64,000 nucleotides of DNA from Methylorubrum sp. B1-46 (GTDB lineage: Bacteria > Pseudomonadota > Alphaproteobacteria > Rhizobiales > Beijerinckiaceae): assembly GCF_021117295.1 (NCBI RefSeq), contig NZ_CP088247.1, positions 2,557,001-2,621,000 on the forward strand, in the 5' to 3' direction. Below, piece by piece: positions 38,000 through 45,159 of this stretch. Under the pieces are notes generated by a model. It ran no database searches and was not told the DNA's origin. It saw only the letters and a list, made by a program, of their open reading frames with translations. Each line of letters begins with the position of its first letter. Within the stretch, counting starts at the first letter, position 1. The translations under genes and the position numbers were made by a program.

Positions 38000-40413
38000 G
38001 GGGCGACGCCTGCGGAGCCGACAACCCGATGTTCAGGTCCGAACGCTCCGCGCCACCGCGCCTGGTCGTCGCCGGCGGTGGCCCCGCCGGCTGGATGGCC
38101 GCTTTCTATCTCAAGCGCGTCCTGCGCCGGGCCGGCTGGAGCGTGACCCTCGTCGGGGCCGCCCCGGCAGCGGGCCCGCCCGTCGCCCTGGCGACGCGCC
38201 CGTCCTTCACCCGCTTCCTCAACGGGTTCGACATCGACGAGGCGATCTTCATGCGCCGCTGCGCGGCGACCTACCGGCTCGCCAGCCGCTACGACGACTG
38301 GTTCGCCGAAGGAGAGGGGCACTGGCACCCCTTCGGTGCCTGTGGCCCGAGGATCGCCGGCCGCGACCTGTTCCATTACTGGATGAAGCTTCGCGGCGCG
38401 GGCGCCGAGGAAGCCGGACGCTATTCGGACTACGCGCCTCAGGCGCTGATGGCGGCCGCCGGACGCGGCCCCCGCTCGGAGGCGGAGCGATCCTCGCTCA
38501 CCGAGTCCGGCGAGTACGGCTATCACCTCGACCGGACCGCCCTCGTCCGCTTCCTGCGCGATCTGGCGCTTGCCGAGGGCGTGCGCGCGGTGACCGGTCG
38601 CGTCCACGGGATCGAGCGCGACCTTTACGGCGATGTCACCGCCCTCGTCCTCGACGAAGGGCAGACGGTCGAGGGCGACCTCTTCCTCGACTGTACCGGC
38701 ATGGCCTCGCAGCTGATCGGCACCGCCCTCGGCGAAGCCTGGAATGCCGGCAGCGGCCCCGGCGACCGTCTTGTCCGCCTGTCCCGGCCGCGCTCGCCCG
38801 AGGCGCCGCCCTTCACCGCCTATCGTGGCCGGGCGGAGGGATGGACGGCGTCGCTGCCGCTGGCCGACCGCACGGAGCACCACTTCGTCTACGACAGCCG
38901 GACCACGCCGCCGGATGCCGCGGCGGAGATCCTGCACCGCGCCTTCGACGGCGAAGGGGATCTCGCCCATACGGAGCTGCGTTACGGTCGTCGCGCCGTG
39001 CCGTGGCAGCGCAACGTCGTCGCCCTCGGCGCTGCGGCCGGAGCCGTCGAGCCGCTCGTCGGCTTCGATCTCGATCTCGTCCTGGCCGGTCTCGAAGCCA
39101 TTCTTGCTTACCTGCCGCGGCAGGCGGAGGGAGGCGACGTCCTCCGCCGGGCCTACAATGCGCGGGCGAACCGCTTCCACGACGATGCCGCCGAGGCGGT
39201 GGCCGCGCATTACGTCCTCGGCCGGCGGCCGGATCGGTTCTGGGCGAATGCCCGTGCCGTGACGATCCCCGACCGGCTCGCCGACCGCCTCGACCTCTAC
39301 GAATTGGCCGGTCACGTCACCGTGGGCGAAGAGGCGCTGTTCGGCGAGGGGGACCACTACCTGCTGTTCTCCGGGGCCGAGTTCCTGCCCCGCCGGCCCT
39401 TCGCCCCGGTCGATGTCGCCGATGGCCGCGAGGTCGCGCGGCTTCTGGCGAGCATCCGCGCGCAATCGGGTCGGGTCGCGCAGGCCATGGCGCCGCATGC
39501 CCGCCTGATCGAGGCACTGCACGGTCCGGCACCCGCCGCGGCGGCCGCGATCCGCGTCGCGGCGGCGGAAGCGCCCGCTGGCCTGGCGAGCCTGCGCGGG
39601 ACGCCCGCGGGCGCGCGCCTCGCCGATCTGGTTGCCGGTCTCGGCCAGCCCTTCGGCTACGAGCGCTCGGTGAAGGCGACCCCGGCGGGCATGCAGACCG
39701 AGCGCTTCCTGGTCAGCCTGCACCGCACCAGCCTCGGCCTGGCGCCGGGCAAGACCCTCGGCGACCTCGCCGCGAGGCTCGGAATGCCGGAGCGGGCGCG
39801 CGCCGAGGCTGCCGACCTGATCGCGGATGCGGACATCCTTCATCTCGGATACGAGGACGGCCCGTCGGGCGCCCTCTACAAGCTCTACGTCGAGTGGTCG
39901 TCGCGCACGGATGCGGCCTGGAGCGGCGCGGACGAGGCCGGAGCGGAACCGATGCTGGTCCACCGCGCCTACAAGTGGAGGCCCGAGGGCGGTCCTCACC
40001 CCGTCGTCACCCTCTACCACTGGCCATGGGTGCGCGGTCCCGAGGAGATCGAAGCGCGGCTGAGCCGGATCGCCGGCGCGTGGGGCGCGGCCGGCCCCCC
40101 GGTGCTCGACACCGCCCGCGCGATCCTGCGGCTGGCGCGGGAGAGGGGGCGCGGTGCCGTCCACTATCTCGAAGCCCGCGAGGAGCCGGGTCAGCGCCTG
40201 TCCTACGACCTCAACCTCTATGCCTGCGGCCTGAGCGTGGCCGAGGCGGAACCTCTGCTCGGCCAAGCCTTCGTGGATCTCGGCATCCCGCCGCAGGCCG
40301 CGGCGGCGGTGCTGGTTGAGCGGCTTCAGGAGACCCTGGGGCACGTCGCCGGCGGCGTCGGGCGTGACGGACACCCGTTCCTCACCGTCTATTCCGGCAA
40401 GGCGGGCGCGTGA
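37996..40413 (+). CDS. Tryptophan-halogenase-family flavoprotein with extra C-terminal domain
   Basis: The 805-residue protein has an N-terminal flavin-dependent halogenase-like half: the FAD motif VVAGGGPAGWMAAFYLK (GGGPAG at 27-32), FLDCTGMASQL and VVALGAAAGAVEPL. Two halogenase signatures are changed: the segment that carries the catalytic lysine in PrnA/RebH reads ATYRLASRYDDW, with Arg at both Lys positions, and the W-x-W-x-I-P motif reads WTASLP. About 270 C-terminal residues are not part of ordinary halogenases and resemble the next protein. It is likely a flavin-dependent oxidase or monooxygenase rather than a halogenase. GTG start, overlapping the kinase gene. Confidence 0.83.
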   Translation: MRGDACGADNPMFRSERSAPPRLVVAGGGPAGWMAAFYLKRVLRRAGWSVTLVGAAPAAGPPVALATRPSFTRFLNGFDIDEAIFMRRCAATYRLASRYDDWFAEGEGHWHPFGACGPRIAGRDLFHYWMKLRGAGAEEAGRYSDYAPQALMAAAGRGPRSEAERSSLTESGEYGYHLDRTALVRFLRDLALAEGVRAVTGRVHGIERDLYGDVTALVLDEGQTVEGDLFLDCTGMASQLIGTALGEAWNAGSGPGDRLVRLSRPRSPEAPPFTAYRGRAEGWTASLPLADRTEHHFVYDSRTTPPDAAAEILHRAFDGEGDLAHTELRYGRRAVPWQRNVVALGAAAGAVEPLVGFDLDLVLAGLEAILAYLPRQAEGGDVLRRAYNARANRFHDDAAEAVAAHYVLGRRPDRFWANARAVTIPDRLADRLDLYELAGHVTVGEEALFGEGDHYLLFSGAEFLPRRPFAPVDVADGREVARLLASIRAQSGRVAQAMAPHARLIEALHGPAPAAAAAIRVAAAEAPAGLASLRGTPAGARLADLVAGLGQPFGYERSVKATPAGMQTERFLVSLHRTSLGLAPGKTLGDLAARLGMPERARAEAADLIADADILHLGYEDGPSGALYKLYVEWSSRTDAAWSGADEAGAEPMLVHRAYKWRPEGGPHPVVTLYHWPWVRGPEEIEARLSRIAGAWGAAGPPVLDTARAILRLARERGRGAVHYLEAREEPGQRLSYDLNLYACGLSVAEAEPLLGQAFVDLGIPPQAAAAVLVERLQETLGHVAGGVGRDGHPFLTVYSGKAGA

Positions 40414-41285
40414 CCGGCCTCGACCCCGCCCGGCTGGAACTGTCCACGCCGGGCGACCGCTACGCCGATTACTGTCTGTGGGACTATGAGCCGGTCGGGC
40501 CGACGGCGGGACGCCTGCGGCAGGCCAGCCTGCTCTGGCACTCGCTCGCCTGCGCGGGAGCGGATCCCCGGCTCTTCGCACTCTGCGACGCGCTGCGCGA
40601 CGGTCTCGGCCCCGGCCGCAGTGTCTGGGGCGCCAAGCTCCGGGACGGGGTCACGACCTGGGAGTTCTACTTCTACGACTACGCCCGGCTCGACCGCACC
40701 GTCTCGATCGAGCGCGTACTGGCGATCCTGGCACCCTTCGCATCCTGTGGCCTGCGCTACGCCGGGGCACGGCCCTACTTCATGTTCTCGCTCGATCTCG
40801 ACGACGCCCTGGCTCGGGGCGAGCGGAGCCTCGAGTGCCTCAACATCTATGTCGGCAACCCCGGCAGCAGCGTCTCGTCCGGCCTCAGCTACGGACTCAC
40901 CGCCGACGGCCTCGTCTTCGACAACCTCTACAGCTTCTTCGACGCCGCCCGCGAAGGCGAGGCGATCCGGGCCAAGGCCGCCTGCTCGGCCCATCTCGAT
41001 CTGCCCGGCCTCGATCTCGACGCGATTCTGTGGCCCGAACTGATGCGCTGCGGCGTGGTGGTCGTGGCCAACAAGCGCCTGTGCGACGGCGTCTATTTCT
41101 CGCGCGTGGGCATCGACGGACTGATCGCCTTCCTCGACCGGCTCGCCTACCCGCCTGCGCTCCGCGACTTCGTCCGTGGCGAGCGGCGGCGCCTGTCGCA
41201 CCTGCTGTTCGATGTCGGGATCGACTACGCGATCATCGACGGCCGGCTGACGGTGACGAAGAGCGCGTATTACGGTCTTCTGTGA
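40410..41285 (+). CDS. Unrecognised protein, 291 residues
   Basis: I do not recognise this protein. It is cytoplasmic, without signal peptide or membrane segment, with alternating beta-strand and helix blocks (TTWEFYFYDYARLDRT, YFMFSLDLDDALARGERSLE) and an end reading VGIDYAIIDGRLTVTKSAYY. Its last 70 residues align by eye with the C-terminus of the preceding flavoprotein (position of the Tyr-rich strand, the P-x-x-L helix and the final T-V-x-x-S-x-Y/G turn). It may be a diverged duplicate of that domain. GTG start in a GTGA overlap with the previous gene. Confidence 0.75.
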   Translation: MTGLDPARLELSTPGDRYADYCLWDYEPVGPTAGRLRQASLLWHSLACAGADPRLFALCDALRDGLGPGRSVWGAKLRDGVTTWEFYFYDYARLDRTVSIERVLAILAPFASCGLRYAGARPYFMFSLDLDDALARGERSLECLNIYVGNPGSSVSSGLSYGLTADGLVFDNLYSFFDAAREGEAIRAKAACSAHLDLPGLDLDAILWPELMRCGVVVVANKRLCDGVYFSRVGIDGLIAFLDRLAYPPALRDFVRGERRRLSHLLFDVGIDYAIIDGRLTVTKSAYYGLL

Positions 41286-42232
41286 AGCAGTGGGACGCCA
41301 TGGGACGCTACGACCACGCGGCTTACGTCTCCCTGACGATGGAGTTCCGCTGCAATCTCAAATGCATCCACTGCATGATCGAGGGCACGATGGACCGGCT
41401 CGCGCCGGAATCCGACGCGCAGTTCGAGGAGATCCTCGCCCGCAACGCCCGTGAGCGGCGCTGGACCGGCCTGATCCTGACCGGTTCCGAGATCACCCTG
41501 CGGCGCGACCTGCCCGATCTCGCGCGGCGGGCGCGGGCGAGCGGCTTCGACCATGTCCGCATCCAGACCCACGGCATGCATCTCGGCCAGCCGAGCTTCT
41601 GCCATCGGCTGGTGGAGGCTGGAATCGACGAGTTCTTCGTCTCGATCGCCGGCAGCGATGCCGCCAGCCACGATGCCCTCACCCTGGTGCCGGGCTCGTT
41701 CGAACGCGCCCTGCGGGGCCTGGAAACCCTCGACGCGATGGAGGGCGTCGAGACCCTCACCAACACCGTGGTGACCGAACGCAGCTACCGCCTGCTGCCC
41801 GCACTGGTCGATCGGCTCGCCCACCTCAAGCGCCTGACTCAGATGGAGTTCTGGGTCTACTTCCCGATGTCCGAGCGTGACGAGAAAGGCCTTGTCGCGC
41901 GTCACGCCGACGTCCTGCCCTACCTGCGCGAGGCGGTCCTTCGGGCCCGCGCGCTCGGTCGCGCCGTCGAGGTGAAGAACTTTCCGGAATGCCTGCTCGG
42001 CGATCTCGGCGACGCGCTCGTCAACGGCCAGCCCGAACTGCACATCGATCCGGATTTCTGGCGGGAGTTCGGGCGCAACGGCTTCTATCAATGCGTCCAC
42101 CGGGAGGTCTGCTCCTCCCGCGAATGCCTGGGCCTCAACACGGCCTACATCGAAAAGTTCGGCCTCGAAGCCGACAGCGTGCAGCCGTTGCGCGCACCCC
42201 GGCGTCGGGCCTGGAGCCGAGCTCCGGCCTGA
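41282..42232 (+). CDS. Radical SAM enzyme
   Basis: The 316-residue protein has the [4Fe-4S]-binding CxxxCxxC in FRCNLKCIHCM (Cys24, Cys28, Cys31), followed by the SAM-contact segments GLILTGSEITLR, VRIQTHGMHL and FFVSIAGSDAASHD. Near the end three more cysteines (271, 277, 282) in CVHREVCSSREC could bind a second cluster, though the spacing is short of a full SPASM domain. Enzymes of this kind often modify peptides. It is the last of five GTGA-coupled genes; an ATG at 41300 is an alternative start. A GGCGGC-GAT-GCCGCC hairpin follows at 42233. Confidence 0.87.
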   Translation: MKQWDAMGRYDHAAYVSLTMEFRCNLKCIHCMIEGTMDRLAPESDAQFEEILARNARERRWTGLILTGSEITLRRDLPDLARRARASGFDHVRIQTHGMHLGQPSFCHRLVEAGIDEFFVSIAGSDAASHDALTLVPGSFERALRGLETLDAMEGVETLTNTVVTERSYRLLPALVDRLAHLKRLTQMEFWVYFPMSERDEKGLVARHADVLPYLREAVLRARALGRAVEVKNFPECLLGDLGDALVNGQPELHIDPDFWREFGRNGFYQCVHREVCSSRECLGLNTAYIEKFGLEADSVQPLRAPRRRAWSRAPA

Positions 42233-42303
42233 GGCGGCGATGCCGCCGTTCCGACGCGCCGCCTTGTGTTTTCAGGCTGGCCGCCTCCTGTCGGTGCGAC
42301 GCG

Positions 42304-43332
42304 TCAGCGGTTCCCAAGCCGGGGCCACCAATCGTGAAGGACGTCGAGGTCGGTCCGCGTGTCCTTCTGGGCGAGGGCGACCTGCTCGGCCCGGAACTCA
42401 CTCGCGGTGATGCCGAACTGGGCGCGGAAGCTGCGGCTGAAATGGACCTTGCCGCGAAACCCGAAATCGGCCGCGAGCCGGGAGAGGCGGCGCGTTTCCA
42501 GTGGATCGCTGAGGGCGGCCCGGACTGCCAGCAGCCGCCGCTCCTGAACCGAGCGCATGATGCCGCCGTAGGGAGCGAACATCCGGTAGAGGGTCGCGCG
42601 CGACACGCCGATCTCGTTGGCGATCATCTCCGGTGACAGTTCCGGCGAAGCAAGATGGGTGCGGATCGTCTGCTCGGCGAGCGCGAGATGACTGGCGGCG
42701 AGGGCCGGTGTCTCGGTGATCTCCTCGGCGCGCGCGGGGTCGAGCAACACGCGCAGAAAATCCAGCGTTTGCGTCACGACCTCCGCGACATCCGGTTCCT
42801 CAAGGAGCGTACTGCGTTCGCGCAGGGCGATCAGATGCGCGGCGAGCAAGCGGTTGCGCGCCGGATCGAGCCGCGGCGGCAGCGTGCGGTCGGCAAGGCC
42901 CGGCAGCAAGACGCGCGGAACGATCAGCGCGATCGTGTCCGACGAGGCCGCGAGCGTGTCGACCTCCTGGGCGAGGTCGATGATTGCGACCTGCGACGAC
43001 CAGATCGTGGACTGCTGCCCGCTGATGAGGCCGTTGAAACCACCGACATTGTAGAGATGGAAGAGGATGTGATCCGGTGTGCGGGCGATGAGATCCCGGT
43101 CGCGGCGGTAGCTCTGCGCCCCGAACACGACCCGTGCCACCATGATGTCGCCGATTACGGCACCGCTGGCCGAGCCGGTCGGGCTGCGTTGATCGGGATG
43201 GAAAGCCCGCGGCTCGAACAGGGGGCCGACGACGCCCCGCCAGATCTCTGCCGCGCTCTCGTGGGGCAGTCCGGTCGTGAGGTAATCCAGTCGCTGGAGA
43301 GAGGCCACGAGACAAACGACTTCCAAGAACAC
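42304..43332 (-). CDS. AraC-family transcription regulator
   Basis: The 342-residue protein ends in a double helix-turn-helix AraC domain (SPEMIANEIGVSRATLYRMF and LSRLAADFGFRGKVHFSRSF, then the FRAQFGITASEFR end). The N-terminal 200 residues form a ligand-binding region of the type with WRGVVGPLFEPRAF and DHILFHLYNVGGFNG. It is convergent with the radical SAM gene and divergent from sapC, a good position to control both operons, which is inference. The start is uncertain: GTG at 43332 or GTG at 43305, the latter having GGAAG upstream. Confidence 0.9.
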   Translation of the reverse strand: MFLEVVCLVASLQRLDYLTTGLPHESAAEIWRGVVGPLFEPRAFHPDQRSPTGSASGAVIGDIMVARVVFGAQSYRRDRDLIARTPDHILFHLYNVGGFNGLISGQQSTIWSSQVAIIDLAQEVDTLAASSDTIALIVPRVLLPGLADRTLPPRLDPARNRLLAAHLIALRERSTLLEEPDVAEVVTQTLDFLRVLLDPARAEEITETPALAASHLALAEQTIRTHLASPELSPEMIANEIGVSRATLYRMFAPYGGIMRSVQERRLLAVRAALSDPLETRRLSRLAADFGFRGKVHFSRSFRAQFGITASEFRAEQVALAQKDTRTDLDVLHDWWPRLGNR

Positions 43333-44112
43333 GATCGGCAGGCTTGTTCGCTTCCGCCCATGGGTGCCGACACCGGTGAAGCAGGGACGAGAACCGTGGT
43401 CGCGTTAGTGCATGATGAGCTTCTTTGATGAGATTTCTGGCAGTATAGAAAGTGAATGATTCATTATAAGCGAGGTATTTCTCGTCCTGTCATGAAGGGC
43501 GACCCGGCTTGGCAGGCTTCGTCCGATGCTTCGGCACAGCTAAATCCGGCGGGCGGCTTTTCAAGTGCGAAGTTCCACCGCAAAAGTTGCACGGGCGGTC
43601 ACGTGAGCGTTCAGCGCAGACGGAATGCCAATCATAATAGGCTCATGATTGTTGCGCGATGTCGCATCAATGCGCCAATTGCAAGATTATTCATTCGATC
43701 TAGGTCGATTCTAAAAAACTGACGAAGGTTATCGTCAATTTAGGGGCTTCGGAGGCGACGACGATGCGTCGGATGTTTTGGGGTATCCTATGGATATGGC
43801 GGGTTTTACGTGACGGGCGTCGCGATCTTGTGCTCGGCCAGGGTTGAGAGCGGGCATCGCTGGGCAGAAACTTTCGTCTCCCGGCACACGGATCTCGGCT
43901 TCGCCCCCGGATCGAACCCGAACAAAGCCGTATGACAATTTTTGCGACGACCGTTTTCGCGATTGCTTGCGATGGCTGCGGGTTCGAAACAGGAGCGGCA
44001 GGATTGATCAACGTGAGCCGGGCCTCCGTGCCTGTCCGGCGAAGTCAGGTTCTGAGACGCTGGATCAATCGAAAAATGGAACCAACCCTCTCAACCGAGG
44101 GGCGGTACTGAT
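43333..44112. other. 780-nt AT-richer non-coding region between araC and sapC
   Basis: The DNA here is much less GC-rich than its surroundings, and no ORF has the codon bias of real genes; an 88-codon frame at 43,456 is probably chance. It holds two short palindromes, TGAATGATTCA at 43,453 and AATCAT-N9-ATGATT at 43,630, which could be operators. It is the likely promoter region for araC (leftward) and for sapC and the giant gene (rightward), and may be of foreign origin. Confidence 0.65.
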
Positions 44113-44172
44113 ATGGATCAGAAGGCGAAGATGCGGGAATCGCACAAGCGCCGCAATGTGGGGTCGGAATGA
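44113..44172 (+). CDS. Possible 19-codon upstream ORF overlapping sapC
   Basis: ATG at 44113 follows a good ribosome site (GAGGGG, 10 nt upstream). The frame encodes 19 residues, MDQKAKMRESHKRRNVGSE, highly basic, and stops in an ATGA that shares the start codon of sapC. GC at third positions is about 78 percent. It may be a leader peptide that couples translation into sapC, or the tail of a lost gene. Confidence 0.45.
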   Translation: MDQKAKMRESHKRRNVGSE

Positions 44173-44969
44173 GCAAGCAGCTTCTCATCTACGAGCGTGC
44201 CGTGCCGGTGACGCGTCAGCGTCATGGGGCGTGGTCAGTCAAGGCGGGGGCATCGTTCGAGTTCGCGCGCAGCGTCAACTCCGTGCCGCTGATGGTGGCC
44301 GAGTTTCCGAACGCCGCGGCCGAGTACACCATCGTCTTCGGCGGCGCGGAAGACGAGATTATCCCGGTGGCGCTGCTCGGGATCCGCGACAACGAGAATC
44401 TCTACGTCTCCGATTCCGGCACCTGGGCCGGCGCCTACGTTCCGGCCTTCCTGCGCCGCTATCCCTTCGTGTTCTCCAGCGATAACGCGAACGACGCCGA
44501 CGCGACCTTCACGCTCTGCGTCGATGAGGAATTCTCCGGCTGCAACGACGAGGGTCGGGGCGAGCGTCTGTTCGATGCCGACGGCGAGCGCACGCAGTAC
44601 CTGCAGAACGTCCTGGGCTTCCTCCAGGCCTACCAAGTGCAGTTCCAGCGCACCAAGCTGTTCGTGAAGCGCCTGCAGGAGTTCGGCCTGCTGGAGCCGA
44701 TGCAGGCGCAGTTCACGCTGCGCAGCGGCCAGCGCTCGACCCTGTCGGGCTTCAGCGTGGTCAACCGCGAGCGCCTCAAGGCCCTCGCGCCCGAGCAGCT
44801 CGCCGAGCTGATGCAGGCGGACGAGATGGAGCTCGTCTATCTGCACCTCACTTCGCTGCGGAACCTGACACCGATCGCCGAGCGGATCGGCGGTCCGGCC
44901 GATGCCGCTCAGGCCGCGGAGACCGCTCCGTCCTCGCCGACGGACTTCGAGACGTCGGGCAACGCCTGA
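44169..44969 (+). CDS. sapC: SapC-family protein
   Basis: The 266-residue protein matches the SapC family, with NSVPLMVAEFPNAAAEYTIVF, LYVSDSGTWAGAYVPAFLRRYPF and SDNANDADATFTLCVDEE typical of its core. It has no signal peptide or membrane segment. SapC was named from the Campylobacter fetus sapCDEF locus, whose other genes export the surface-layer protein; its exact role is unknown. SapC genes also occur beside tryptophan-halogenase-family genes in other proteobacteria, as here. It lies 190 nt upstream of the giant LEPR-XLL gene on the same strand. Confidence 0.9.
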   Translation: MSKQLLIYERAVPVTRQRHGAWSVKAGASFEFARSVNSVPLMVAEFPNAAAEYTIVFGGAEDEIIPVALLGIRDNENLYVSDSGTWAGAYVPAFLRRYPFVFSSDNANDADATFTLCVDEEFSGCNDEGRGERLFDADGERTQYLQNVLGFLQAYQVQFQRTKLFVKRLQEFGLLEPMQAQFTLRSGQRSTLSGFSVVNRERLKALAPEQLAELMQADEMELVYLHLTSLRNLTPIAERIGGPADAAQAAETAPSSPTDFETSGNA

Positions 44970-45023
44970 TCCGAGGGCCCGCACCGGCCTCTCCAAAGGG
45001 CTGGCGCGATCGCGCATGTCCGG

Positions 45024-45045
45024 GCGGCGCCCTTTCGGGTGCCGC
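45024..45045 (+). other. Strong stem-loop between sapC and the giant gene
   Basis: GCGGCGCCC and GGGTGCCGC pair over 9 positions (one G-U) around a TTTC loop. No T-tract follows, so it is not a standard terminator; it might reduce read-through or protect the sapC mRNA end, giving different levels for sapC and the giant gene. Confidence 0.45.
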
Positions 45046-45159
45046 TCCAGATTTCAATGACGGCTTTTGCAACCCCAGCCGCCTCACCGTGTGCCGGGCA
45101 ATGCTGTCTGCTGCGCGTCCGCCGAGGGCGCCGGCGTCCGGGTTTTGGAGAGAGCGGCA

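Noticed and set aside
37996..40413. Plain annotation as tryptophan halogenase
   Set aside because: The catalytic lysine and W-x-W-x-I-P motif are changed, and a large extra domain is present.
37858..40581. 907-codon minus-strand frame
   Set aside because: Antisense shadow of the flavoprotein gene; no family resemblance.
43456..43722. 88-codon ORF in the AT-richer region
   Set aside because: Codon use is unlike any other gene here, there is no ribosome site, and I recognise no pattern.
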